Positions 27,561 through 36,196 of a stretch of 64,000 nt of DNA are shown one piece after another. Below the pieces are notes generated by a model that saw nothing but the letters and a program-made list of their open reading frames with translations, did not search any database and was not told the DNA's origin. The stretch is from Rubripirellula sp. (GTDB lineage: Bacteria > Planctomycetota > Planctomycetia > Pirellulales > Pirellulaceae), in the NCBI GenBank assembly GCA_029245125.1, contig JAQWPZ010000103.1, positions 24,798-88,797 on the forward strand, given 5' to 3'. Numbering within the stretch: the first letter of the stretch is position 1; each line of letters opens with the position of its first letter. The position numbers and the translations under genes were made by a program.

Positions 27561-28319
27561 TCTCACATGTCGGAGGCTTGTGAGGAGTGACCGAATGTGA
27601 CCCATGTTTGTCCAATTACGGTGAAAGCAAATTGCCGATGGTGCTGGGATTCACGACTTCGATCACATTGCGTCAAAGTCAACATGCTTCGGCACTTGGG
27701 TCGCTGAATGAACATTCCTCCAGTCTTCTTTAAACGGGGAGGAGTGAGGTCTATCATTCCGACGGAAACGTCTGCCATTCTAGCAATTGCTCATTTGGAA
27801 TAACAGGTTTTTCGAGTTCGACCGCATCTCAAAGTAAGATCATCCTTACAAGTAATTCGGTAGGGAACATGCATCGTTGCGCGGATTGAGTTCCACCATG
27901 TTCGGCCAATAAGTGATCCAGATAGGTTGGAGTCGATTATTGACCGTGTTCATTCGGCGTCGTGATGAATTGGGCATCCACATCGAATCATTTGAGACCA
28001 AAGGCGAGTCGTCATCCGGCAAACGAAACAAATTATCGTTGCGATCGAAGTATGCAGCGAAGGCTTTTTTCTCGCAATCTCGCAGGTATGTGGGGTGGTT
28101 GTCTCTCCGCAATATGAATTCACTACATAAGCTCTGTCGGTTCCGTTCTCGATGATCGTGACGAAACAATACACACAAGGTTCATCTCTTGGCCCCATGA
28201 CATCGCGATTCGAAGCAGTTGCTTTCGGTGTGCTCTTTGATCTGAATCTGGACCAAGCCTCTGTTGCAAGTAATTTGTGCTTGGGAATTCGTCGATCAAT
28301 TTGAGTCGATTCGTGAACC
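27561..28319. other. Stretch with possible degraded coding sequence
   Basis: Three minus-strand frames (within 27846-28323) overlap in a staggered way and look like pieces of one frameshifted gene, for example WGQEMNLVCIVSS next to YCFVTIIENGTDRAYVVN and YFDRNDNLFRLPDDDSPLV. I recognise no family, so I record only a possible unknown relic. Confidence 0.3.
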
Positions 28320-29764
28320 TCACTTTGCTAGCTGCAATGCATGTGTAGGCAGTGGCAAAAAATCATGCTCGCGGATCATCCAGCTTACAAGTTCCTGACG
28401 AAGGGTCTTTTCCACTTCATCATCGTTTTTTTCCCGCCAGATTGTTGAGTTCCATTGGGTCGTTGGCCAGATCATACAACTCGACGATCGGTCGCGGGTT
28501 TTGGAAGTAGAGCCGCTGGTGCAATGACGATAGTTTGTTCTCGTTATGTGCTTTCTGAATGGCCGCCCAGGCAGGTTTGTTGGACATGTCGACCGGCGTG
28601 TGACTGCGGTTCGGCAAAGCATTATAAATGTAGCGGTAACGTTTCGAAGTGATTGAACGCGAAAGATCCAAACCATCGGTGCGGGTGATCGGTCCCCAGT
28701 GCCAGCCACGTTCGGCGTAAACGTACTGCCGAGTTTCCGTTTTCTCGCCGAGAAGTTGCTGAACAAAACTGATGCCGGTCATCTCTTTGAGCGATCGCAT
28801 TCCACATGCGGCGAGGATTGTTGGGCCAAGATCTGTACCGCAGCCAAGTGCCGACGAGGCTGATTCCGGCTTGGTGCGGCCGGGCCAGCGAATGATCAAC
28901 GGAACGTGAGTGCCACGGGCCAGTAAAGTGCCCTTGCCGCGGAGCATTGCTTCGCCGTTATCACCCAAAAAGATGACCAGCGTGTTGTCTTCCATTCCAC
29001 GGGTCTTCAAAGGCTGAATGATCTGTCCAAACCCCTGGTCAAGTTCTCGAACGGACGCGAGATACCTTGCGTAGTCGATCCGAAGAGCAGGTCAGTCAGG
29101 CGGAAGTTCTAACTTGCTCGGATCGATGCCGTCATGCTTCTGAGGAAATTTTCGATGCGGTTGATTGAAGCCAAAGTAAAGAAAGAAAGGTTTATTGTTG
29201 GGGACTTTGTCTAGAGCCGCGCTCACCCGGTTCGCAACCTGCATCAACCGGTTTTTTTTTGTTCGCAAACCGTACGAAGTGGTCAAATCGTTTGTCGCAA
29301 CCTTGCATGCCGGCTTCTCGCAACGCTCTGTCAATGTGCTCGTCTTCGCGGATGCGGCCGTCAAGATGCTGATGGCGTCCGTCCAGTCCCACCCAATATC
29401 CACCTGCACGAAGGACGTCTGTGAAGAACTGAGCGTCCGCGCGCGGCGGCTGCCCGAATCGAGTGACCCCTAAACTGACGGGAGAACGACACGCAAAAAT
29501 CGAAATTCATGACGGCGCACATTGCGGCGCGGATGTGTAAGCCCGATCAAACCGCATTCCCTGCCCAGCAAACTTTTGCAGGTTGGGAGTAATCCTGAAC
29601 CGCCTTGTGTTCTCGTTGTCGTAACAGCTCACGTGCGGGACGCTGTGATCATCGGAAAGAATCTGTAGCACGTTTGGTCGTGACGGGTTGGCCCATGAAG
29701 ATGAGTTGAAGCCAACCAAAAGAAGCATGGTTGTGAACCCGCGTAAAGTTGGTCGGGGAATCAT
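28320..29764 (-). pseudogene. Sulfatase pseudogene (two TGA codons, two A-run frameshifts)
   Basis: The minus strand encodes almost a whole type I sulfatase of about 480 residues. It has a signal (TMLLLVGFNSSSWANPSRPN), VLQILSDDHSVPHVSCYDN and the maturation site region APQCAPS, where the Cys would become formylglycine. The Arg of C-x-P-S-R is replaced by TGA (29507). The frame resumes with ISIFACRSPVSLGVTRFGQP and GGYWVGLDGRHQHLDGR, shifts at an A9 run (29252-29260) into VANRVSAALDKVPNNKPFF, and meets a second TGA (29092) where Trp is expected after ELPPD. It then continues through FLGDNGEAMLRGKGTLLARG to YDLANDPMELNNLAGKK and shifts again at an A7 run near 28427-28433 into NDDEVEKTLRQELVSWM. 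Four lesions make it non-functional unless some are sequencing errors. Confidence 0.85.
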
Positions 29765-30068
29765 GGATAAATGAACGATCTGTGGGAGACATTTTAACTT
29801 ACGAATGATACATAAGGGACTGGCCGGTGGGTTGTACGGTGGATACTCCTTCGTTCATCAATCTCGGGACGATACTCTGCTGTGTTATCTAGAAATTGCG
29901 TTGGGTCGCTATTGATCCGCTCTCAATCACAACTTGCGTCTTCTTGGTAAGGTCAAGGTGCCGGTGGAGGTGTGGTAGAATCAAGAGTGCTTCCGATTCG
30001 ATCGTCTATCGGAGGTTGTGGTCAGAACGATTCGGAATGCCTCTAAAGAAACCGCCCAAGGTTGAATC
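29765..30068. other. Intergenic spacer
   Basis: About 300 bases between divergent units. An 11-codon ATG frame (30036-30071) overlaps the TTG start of the next gene in another frame. I see nothing else. Confidence 0.4.
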
Positions 30069-30626
30069 TTGAACGTTCCCCGGTCGAAAAAAGCAAAGCA
30101 AAAAACGGTTGAAACGCTTATCCAAGAAACTGCTGACGACGATCGCCTCAGATGGAAACGGGCGGGGGTCGGTGGCGGAATCGCAGGTGCAGTGATCTCC
30201 GGTTACTTCAGGTTCTTGAACGATGCCGAGCAGTTAGCGTGGATGGGCGGCGCGATTGTGGGTTGCGTAGCTATCGGTCTGGTTACTGAATGGATTCATC
30301 CATGGGCTAGTGAAGAGCCCAATCGATTCTTGGAGTTGGTTGTCGTGATCTGGCCGGCTGTGAATTGCAGCGTATCAAATCACGTCGGTCACGTTTCTTA
30401 TCGGTTTGATCTTCTGGGTAGCATTCATGACGAAACTGAGCAGTTGCGAATCTTCTTTTCAGGACTTGAAAACTTGAATTGGAAGCTGACCGACGAGAAA
30501 GACTCAACTCGATCGTACCGCCGACGGAATCAGCGTTTGCGAGTAAGTCTCGGTACAACGGATCAGTCATGCCACCTCACTCTTGCTGTTGGCGAGGCGA
30601 AGCGCAACAATTCGTCGTTGTCATGA
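30069..30626 (+). CDS. Hypothetical protein with one or two membrane segments
   Basis: A 185-residue frame starting with TTG at 30069. The basic N-terminus (VPRSKKAKQKTVETLIQE) is followed by hydrophobic segments (AGVGGGIAGAVISGYFRF and LAWMGGAIVGCVAIGLVTEW) and a soluble part with SYRFDLLGSIHDETEQLRIF. I recognise no family. A better ATG exists slightly upstream at about 30036 but in another frame, so either the start is the rare TTG or the gene carries a frameshift at its 5' end. It may be an integral membrane protein of unknown function. Confidence 0.45.
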   Translation: MNVPRSKKAKQKTVETLIQETADDDRLRWKRAGVGGGIAGAVISGYFRFLNDAEQLAWMGGAIVGCVAIGLVTEWIHPWASEEPNRFLELVVVIWPAVNCSVSNHVGHVSYRFDLLGSIHDETEQLRIFFSGLENLNWKLTDEKDSTRSYRRRNQRLRVSLGTTDQSCHLTLAVGEAKRNNSSLS

Positions 30627-30999
30627 AACGTGATCGCTCGAGCAATTTCAGCAAACGGGACAATGTTTGATCTGCTGTGGTCGATAGTTGTGTTGCAAGC
30701 CTCAAACCACAACATTCGCTCTTCTTTAAAATTCAATATTCGCGGTATTTGCCGCACCACGTTTTTCTGAATTAGGTCCGGATGGCACGAACGGGGGCTC
30801 AACCTGGGGCAGGAGAGCGGCTCAGGAATTCACTCATTTAGGAGCTGGGGGTGACGGCGGTGGAGGATCACGACCGTTACAAACGGTAACTTTCCACTCG
30901 GCCGCCGGATTGAGCACGAATCGAGATTGTTTCGGGCACTTTGAGCATCAACTCAAACCATAGTTTTCAAGGGTAACGCACAACAAAACAGTCGCACGC
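30627..30999. other. Intergenic stretch of about 0.37 kb
   Basis: I see no supported gene. This region should hold the promoter of the sugar transferase gene at 31000. No clear promoter motif was assigned. Confidence 0.4.
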
Positions 31000-31884
31000 A
31001 TGCATCAATCAGCCAGTCAAATACACTCGGGTGAGGTCGGTCACTATGTCGCCCCCTCGGAATGTGTCAGTTCGCCGGAAGTAGAACCGACAGCAACGCC
31101 AGATGCGATCTGTGATTTTGTTGCAGGTGTACCGGATCCGCATGTTGATTGGTTACTTGCAATCTCGACGAATCCCAACCGGGGAATTGTCGAACCTCTC
31201 CCCGAAGCGACACAACTAGCAAAGCGAGCTCTCGATGTGTTCGCGGCAACGATTGGAATCCTGCTGCTGTGGCCGCTTATGCTGCTTGCCGCATTGGCCG
31301 TGAAAATCAGTTCACCAGGATCTGCGATCTTCAGCCAACAACGAGTGGGACTGAATCGCCGGAATCGTGACGTCATTGACCGCAGAAGCAGCGGAGTTGC
31401 CGTCGACCACTCCGAACGACGCCTGTTCTTGAAGCGAAGGCAAGAAACCGGATACGGCATGATCTTTACACTGTACAAGTTTCGCACGATGGCCATCGAT
31501 GCCGAAAAAAATGGTGCTCAATTTGCGGTACAGAACGATCCACGCGTGACGCGACTGGGAAGATTCATGCGTAAGACGCGGATCGACGAACTACCTCAGT
31601 TATGGAACGTTTTGCGTGGGGATATGTCGCTTGTCGGTCCAAGGCCTGAACGCCCAGAGTTTATTGAGGAACTTACAGCAAAGGTCCCAGACTATCTGGA
31701 CCGCTTGCAACTAAAACCTGGCTTAACCGGCGTAGCGCAAATCGAAAACGGCTACGACAACGACAGTTTCAAACGAAAAGTTCGTTACGATCTTCTCTAT
31801 CTTCGTCATTGCTGCTTGAGGAATGACCTCAAGATATTGCTTCGCACCGTTAATGTAGTTTTGACGGGGAAAGGCGCGCTTTAG
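31000..31884 (+). CDS. Bacterial sugar transferase (polyprenol-phosphate glycosyl-1-phosphate transferase)
   Basis: A 294-residue protein of the bacterial sugar transferase family. These enzymes move a hexose-1-phosphate from a nucleotide sugar to undecaprenyl phosphate to start exopolysaccharide or capsule repeat synthesis at the inner membrane. Residues about 70-105 show the family start: KRALDVFAATIGILLLWPLM, a re-entrant membrane helix, then ISSPGSAIFSQQRVGLN with the S-P-G and Q-x-R-V-G motif. Later motifs are FTLYKFRTM with K-F-R-T-M, DPRVTRLGRFMRKTRIDELP with the D-E-L-P catalytic region, WNVLRGDMSLVGPRPERPEF and LKPGLTGVAQIENGY. A 40-residue polar insertion separates Q-x-R-V-G-L and F-R-T-M. 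The N-terminal 65 residues are an unrelated soluble extension. No other polysaccharide gene is adjacent. Confidence 0.92.
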   Translation: MHQSASQIHSGEVGHYVAPSECVSSPEVEPTATPDAICDFVAGVPDPHVDWLLAISTNPNRGIVEPLPEATQLAKRALDVFAATIGILLLWPLMLLAALAVKISSPGSAIFSQQRVGLNRRNRDVIDRRSSGVAVDHSERRLFLKRRQETGYGMIFTLYKFRTMAIDAEKNGAQFAVQNDPRVTRLGRFMRKTRIDELPQLWNVLRGDMSLVGPRPERPEFIEELTAKVPDYLDRLQLKPGLTGVAQIENGYDNDSFKRKVRYDLLYLRHCCLRNDLKILLRTVNVVLTGKGAL

Positions 31885-32321
31885 GCAAGCGTTGGTGCTC
31901 GTGCGGAACCAGTCAGGGTCGTAAGGGGCAAGCCCAATTCGATCAGAATCAGCGAGCGATATCTGGAAAGCTCTACGGTTCTTTTGGCGGAAGATGATCA
32001 TTATTTGCTGGGGAACCAATCCGAAGTTTCAACGCCTTTCGGGATCATCGGCTTTGGTTGCCAGCGCGACGTGCGGCGATTTTCCATCTGTGGAACTGAA
32101 CTGGACTGGGGATCGGATTGCACAAAGCATCTTGGCACTCCCCGTCATCAAATCTTTGTGTAATTGAAATGCTGAAATCGAGTTCGCTTAAGTACAACTC
32201 GCGATGCAGTGTCGCTTCCCACCTGACAGTGATATGAGAAGTGGAGGCTACTCTGCCGACCTGATCGCGGTGTTTCTTGGCACGGTTTGCGGTCTGGCGT
32301 TTTCCCTGCGGCTCGGCTGAT
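31885..32321. other. Intergenic stretch of about 0.44 kb
   Basis: The 3' ends of the sugar transferase gene and of the SUMF1 relic converge here. No gene or clear terminator seen. Confidence 0.4.
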
Positions 32322-33133
32322 CTACTCGAGCGACTTTAGAGCCACGCGGAATCCACTGTTGTTATCACGGCCCGAAGGGACGTTTTGGTGGCGGAATGCT
32401 GATCGGCAATAAATGGCATCGTCTCGCCAGCTGCCGCCACGGAGTACGTGGTGCGAGCGAGATGCAGGGCCCATTGGATTGATGGCTTGAACATTGGGCT
32501 AGGCTCCCGCCCGGTCTTGGCAATACTCCCAAGCATTTCCGTGCATATCGTATAGCCCTCAAGTGTTGGAGCGTTTGCTTCCAACTGGATGTGTTCTTTT
32601 CCTTACGGAATTAACGCTATCCCCGGCCGCGTAGCGTAGCCCAAGACCCTCGTCTCCAACGCTAAACCTTGCGGCTGAACCAGACCGACAGGCATATCCC
32701 CATTCTGCTTCTTGCGGCAGTCGGTACACCCGGCCTGCGGATCTCTCTAGCGGTAACGCTGATAGCTTGCGGCAGAACTCCACCGCATCATTCCAACTTA
32801 GATGCTCCACCAGATTCTTGGGCCTTTGGGGTGACTGGTGTTCGTCCCCATCACTTGTTCTTATTGATCTTGGATGACTTCATGAACCCCGATCACGAAG
32901 GGCTTTGCGAGTGTAACTTGGTGGACTGGTTTTTGACGAGCATTTCCCTCCTCGCTGCCCATCATGAACGTGTCTGGTGGGACCACCCGAAGCTTCATCC
33001 CGTTGGAGTTCTCGATCTCAACGTCAATGCCAAGGTGCTCGACCCAGGTCTCTTGGGTTGCTCTTGTTTGTCGAGCATCGAGCGGAAAGCCGGCAGGAGG
33101 AGCCGCGTTCGGGTCGAGTTGTGGCGGTTCGCC
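32322..33133 (-). pseudogene. Decayed SUMF1/formylglycine-enzyme-like tail of the DUF1080 gene
   Basis: Directly after the TAA of the DUF1080 gene (33134-33136) the same frame continues GEPPQLDPNAAPPAGFPLDA and TWVEHLGIDVEIEN, then enters a SUMF1 domain: SNGMKLRVVPPDTFMMGSEE, KPVHQVTLAKPFVIGVHEVI. A second TAA interrupts at 32861-32863. The frame then shifts by one near 32811-32860 and resumes HLSWNDAVEFCRKLSALPLE and YRLPQEAEWGYACRSGSA. TGA (32559-32561, where Trp is expected before GLYDMHGNAWEYC) and TAG (32499-32501) follow, before VLRGGSWRDDAIYCRSAFR and the true stop at 32322. SUMF1 domains are non-haem iron or formylglycine-generating enzymes. Four inactivating lesions show that this tail is no longer translated as a unit. 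Confidence 0.85.
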
Positions 33134-34579
33134 TTATCTGTTCTGTGCGGCAATTGGGGATGTTGGTTTGTCTACGTTGAGTTCGCGAATTCGAATGTTT
33201 CGGAAGGCCACAGCCCCACTGAAACCCTGCAGCCCAATGGGGCCCTTCGCAGCGATTGGTTGCCTGGGATTCCGAAAATCTTCCATCTCGACATTGTCGA
33301 CCACGAGACGGTCATTGAGTTGGACCGTGACCCGGTTGCCGATCATGCGGATCAGAAAGTGGTTCCATTGCCCCGCGACTCGATCGGCTTTCACGTCGGG
33401 GGTGCTCGAGTGCTGCTTGTTGTTGTAAAGGCCACCGGATCCGACAGCGGCCTTTGGGGTTTTTCTTGAGGCGGGATCCCACATTTGCACCTGAGGGTAA
33501 CCGCGCAATAGGATTCCGCTATCGCCATCGGAAGGAAGTTTCCATTCAACAGACAATTCAAAATTGCCAAAAGCCTGGTCGGTGAATAGGTCAATTTCGG
33601 CGCGTTTACCAAGCCATCGCAGCTCACCGTTCGTTACTTTCCATTGTTCGTCTCTGCGTTTCTGGCTGACTCGCTGTCCATCGCGGTGCCCCCCGCCATA
33701 CCATCCGCTCAGGTCTCGCCCGTTAAACAATTCGATCCATTCAGCTTCAGGATTTTGATCGGTTTGATTCGACGGCGACGGATTTGCGATAGATGATGTG
33801 TTAGGCCGGTTCAGTTCGGTTGATTCCGGCGAACTCGTGGCAATCTGTTCGGTGGATTGATTGGCAGGTGTTGCCGTTGGTGGGGAGGTGGAGGGCGGAA
33901 CGGATGGGGGAGGAGACGTTTCTTGCGGGGTTTGAAGATTGTCCAGATTCAAGCTCGATTCATTGGCTGGCGTATTGGGTTCAGCAATAGGTTGCTCCGC
34001 CGCGGCAGGTGATGCGTTGGGTTCAGCAACGGCTGCGTTGGAATCAGCAAGAATCGAGTTTGGTTGCTTCGGTTTATCGGAGTTCCAGATGAAAAATAAG
34101 ATCGGCAAGATAACGAGGGCAGCACCGCCCGCGGCATAAAGCCAGACCGGTACCTTGCTTGATGTTGCTTTTCGTGATTTGGTACGACTGGTTGATTTGG
34201 GGCGTGTTGACCGAGTTCGTGGGACTGAACTTGGGGGAGACTTCAGTTCCGGTATCGTTTGTGGTTTCTGCTTGGGTTGGGTATCGGCACCCAAGTTGAG
34301 TGTTTGCTTTAGTTTTTGGTCGTAAGCGATCTTGGTTTGAGGATTCAACAGAGTGGAGCGTGCCTTTGCCAATTGATTCAGCACCGCTTGTGACAGCTCA
34401 GCATGGGGGCCCAGCGAGAAGGATCGAACGTGACTGATCTGTCGCGCCGCCGCCGATTCAATCACATCGAGGTCTGTTTCGAAAGGATCAACACCGAGCA
34501 ACCGATAATGATTTGCTGGTTGATCCTTTGGAGAGATGCCCAGCCATTTGTGGTAGGGGTCTATGTTCGATTCGGGCAA
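33134..34579 (-). CDS. DUF1080 (3-keto-disaccharide hydrolase-like) protein, probably C-terminally truncated
   Basis: A 481-residue protein. Residues 1-110 (DPYHKWLGISPKDQPANHYR through NPQTKIAYDQKLKQTLN) are the J-domain-like module often seen at the N-terminus of planctomycete kinases and SUMF1 proteins. A basic linker, one membrane helix (VWLYAAGGAALVILPILFFI, about 145-165) and a long Pro/Ser/Thr/Asn-rich extracytoplasmic linker follow. From about 280 to 470 comes a DUF1080 beta-sandwich (WIELFNGRDLSGWYGGG, LSVEWKLPSDGDSGILLRGY, WNHFLIRMIGNRVTVQLND, GPIGLQGFSGAVAFRNIRI). DUF1080 proteins bind or cleave sugars. The stop at 33134 is an ochre codon inside what was a longer DUF1080-SUMF1 fusion, because the SUMF1 domain follows in the same frame. 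The remaining part could still fold as a membrane-anchored sugar-binding protein. Confidence 0.8.
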   Translation of the reverse strand: MPESNIDPYHKWLGISPKDQPANHYRLLGVDPFETDLDVIESAAARQISHVRSFSLGPHAELSQAVLNQLAKARSTLLNPQTKIAYDQKLKQTLNLGADTQPKQKPQTIPELKSPPSSVPRTRSTRPKSTSRTKSRKATSSKVPVWLYAAGGAALVILPILFFIWNSDKPKQPNSILADSNAAVAEPNASPAAAEQPIAEPNTPANESSLNLDNLQTPQETSPPPSVPPSTSPPTATPANQSTEQIATSSPESTELNRPNTSSIANPSPSNQTDQNPEAEWIELFNGRDLSGWYGGGHRDGQRVSQKRRDEQWKVTNGELRWLGKRAEIDLFTDQAFGNFELSVEWKLPSDGDSGILLRGYPQVQMWDPASRKTPKAAVGSGGLYNNKQHSSTPDVKADRVAGQWNHFLIRMIGNRVTVQLNDRLVVDNVEMEDFRNPRQPIAAKGPIGLQGFSGAVAFRNIRIRELNVDKPTSPIAAQNR

Positions 34580-34797
34580 GGAATTGTCCTCTGAAAGACA
34601 TGGTGGCAGCTGAATTATAGCGTTCTCGTTTCCGTTCGTGATGGTGAGCTTCGCGGGAAGAATCGAGATGCCCGGAATGCCGAATGATGGGGATCTCGAT
34701 TGGCCTTGTCTGAGTTTTGTTGGTTTCGACAGCGAGACGTCGGGCCATGCTGTGCTTCATCGCTGTTCCCAGGGTTGATGTCCCCAGCGTGGCTGCG

Positions 34798-34875
34798 AAA
34801 TCGCGCCCGGGCAGATATCGAAAGCACCGGCGGCTAGCGCCGATCCGCTCAGTCGTGGTAGGGTCGACCAAGCTG
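34798..34875. repeat. 78-bp direct repeat, copy 1
   Basis: Identical over 78 bases to 34978-35055, starting AAATCGCGCCCGGG and ending GGTCGACCAAGCTG. It contains the inverted repeat CGGCGGCTAGCGCCG. It lies between the DUF1080 gene and a sulfatase relic; a mobile or recombination-generated element is possible. Confidence 0.85.
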
Positions 34876-34977
34876 CTCGGAGGGCAGGTAGGCTGGCTTC
34901 AGGAGCGAAACGATGCAGCTCCGGCAGGAGTGGTTGCGTTGGAACATCGCTTCACGCCGAAGTATCTTCGGGGGATC

Positions 34978-35055
34978 AAATCGCGCCCGGGCAGATATCG
35001 AAAGCACCGGCGGCTAGCGCCGATCCGCTCAGTCGTGGTAGGGTCGACCAAGCTG
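34978..35055. repeat. 78-bp direct repeat, copy 2
   Basis: Second perfect copy, exactly 180 bases after the first. Its right end coincides with the point where the minus-strand sulfatase relic loses similarity (after NVDKIG), which suggests that this element or a rearrangement at its end truncated the gene. Confidence 0.85.
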
Positions 35056-35160
35056 ACCAATTTTGTCCACGTTGGGCTCTTGTGCCTGCCCGTCCAAGAA
35101 ACCCGTGCAGTCGTTCATGGCAAGGAACAGAACATTCGGACGCGGGTCGACCGCGGAACC
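35029..35160 (-). pseudogene. Sulfatase 5'-end relic
   Basis: The minus strand reads SAVDPRPNVLFLAMNDC, then TGFLDGQAQEPNVDKIGQL, the first beta-strand and metal-binding region of a type I sulfatase (R-P-N-[VI]-L with two metal-ligand acidic residues; here N-D). It is preceded by an in-frame TAG just before GSAVD and runs into the 78-bp repeat and a TGA at 35029. The Cys in place of the usual Trp after M-N-D is a substitution. Only about 40 residues remain, without the active-site Cys. Confidence 0.65.
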
Positions 35161-35586
35161 CTAAGCAACAGTCGCTGGCCGCTGCCGGGATTGCCGCGGT
35201 GGTCAGATCTTGAGCATGGTGCTCACAGCTAGACATATGCAGCGAAGCTGAAGCGTGGCCGATGGTGGCCAAGATTGCCAGAAAACCGACAGCGAGTGAT
35301 CGGACAGCCTGAGTCGCGAAGGAGCGTGGCGAAATATTCCCGCACCATCCAGGGGGCGAGCTAGGAATTGTCCGTGAACTACGATGGATACGCGATTTGG
35401 GTTCGTCAAGAGGCGCCCTGGTTTTTCTGGCGATGTTTCTGTAAAGAAATGTGGTGAGATGAACCGAGTCCATTGACCTCTCGTACGTCAGTGATGACAC
35501 TTGAACTGTTCCCTGGTCGGACCGGACGGTTTGCTGTTGCGTGAGCCATTGCCTCGCTACAGATCTCTCTGAATGGTTGTTACTCG
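35161..35586. other. Intergenic stretch of about 0.4 kb
   Basis: Minus-strand sequence near 35230-35340 contains a signal-peptide-like run (RSLAVGFLAILATIGHASA) that may be the lost export signal of the sulfatase relic, now out of frame. Otherwise I see no gene. Confidence 0.4.
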
Positions 35587-36141
35587 TTGGATCTGGCCTT
35601 GAATTTCCGCCCCCAGCTAACCGCGTATCTTTGCATTGCATCGTTGCTGATGGGCAACGTCGCTGGCTGGCTGCACGTCGGTTGTCTAAACACTGGTTGC
35701 GAGAGTGCCAGTTGCCAGGACGCTGATTGCGAGAGTGCTGGTGTCCAGAGCAATGGTGGGTTCTCTTGCGTCGGTGACTCTCGTTCGACGAGTGTTGTCG
35801 CGCAAGTCGCAAATGCACCTGACCGGCACGATTGTTGTTCACGTTCGCATGTGAATTCTTCGGCTGGCGAGCCCAGCGGTGTGGCGACGCAAAGCCGGGG
35901 TGATTCCGCTCCAGCTGAACGCAGCTGTCCGGTTGAGAACGGCTACCCAGTCGAGCACGACTCCGACCGCTGCAGCGTTTGTCAGAGTTTCTTTACTTCA
36001 CGAGCGGCCGCAAAGATCGCCGAACCAGCGACAGCGGAGCTTCAGCAGCACGGGGAATTCACGGTCCCCGTTCCCGTTGGTTTGCTCGCGCTTGGCCGAC
36101 CGTGGAAAAGCATCTCGGTGAGAGGGCCGCCGCGAGTTTAA
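35587..36141 (+). CDS. Cys-rich secreted protein, possibly DUF2946-like
   Basis: A 184-residue frame starting with TTG at 35587. A hydrophobic N-terminus (LTAYLCIASLLMGNVAGWLH) is followed by a strikingly Cys-rich segment (VGCLNTGCESASCQDADCES), a low-complexity polar part with further Cys (HDCCSRSH), and DSDRCSVCQSFFTSRAAAKI. The C-terminus is SVRGPPRV. The C-x-x-C followed by a hydrophobic run and a final R-G-P-P resemble the DUF2946 family of small exported proteins often linked to metals, but the match is weak. It precedes the DUF58 operon by 55 bases on the same strand and could be co-transcribed. The ten or more Cys could bind metal. Confidence 0.5.
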   Translation: MDLALNFRPQLTAYLCIASLLMGNVAGWLHVGCLNTGCESASCQDADCESAGVQSNGGFSCVGDSRSTSVVAQVANAPDRHDCCSRSHVNSSAGEPSGVATQSRGDSAPAERSCPVENGYPVEHDSDRCSVCQSFFTSRAAAKIAEPATAELQQHGEFTVPVPVGLLALGRPWKSISVRGPPRV

Positions 36142-36196
36142 AGAACTCGTCGAAAGCTCTCTCCTGTTCTTATTTGCTTACCTGAGGTACGCACCC

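Noticed and set aside
28427..29260. A-run frameshifts in the sulfatase as programmed frameshifting
   Set aside because: Two slippery runs plus two nonsense codons in one gene fit decay or sequencing error better than regulated recoding.
29507..29509. TGA in the sulfatase C-x-P-S-R motif as a possible selenocysteine codon
   Set aside because: The expected residue is Arg, not Cys, the change CGA to TGA is one step, no hairpin was seen at SECIS distance, and the gene has three further lesions.
34717..35842. Long open frames on both strands over the 78-bp repeats
   Set aside because: They exist because the repeat is duplicated in frame (180 bp apart) and contain no domain. The minus strand holds only a short sulfatase relic in another frame.
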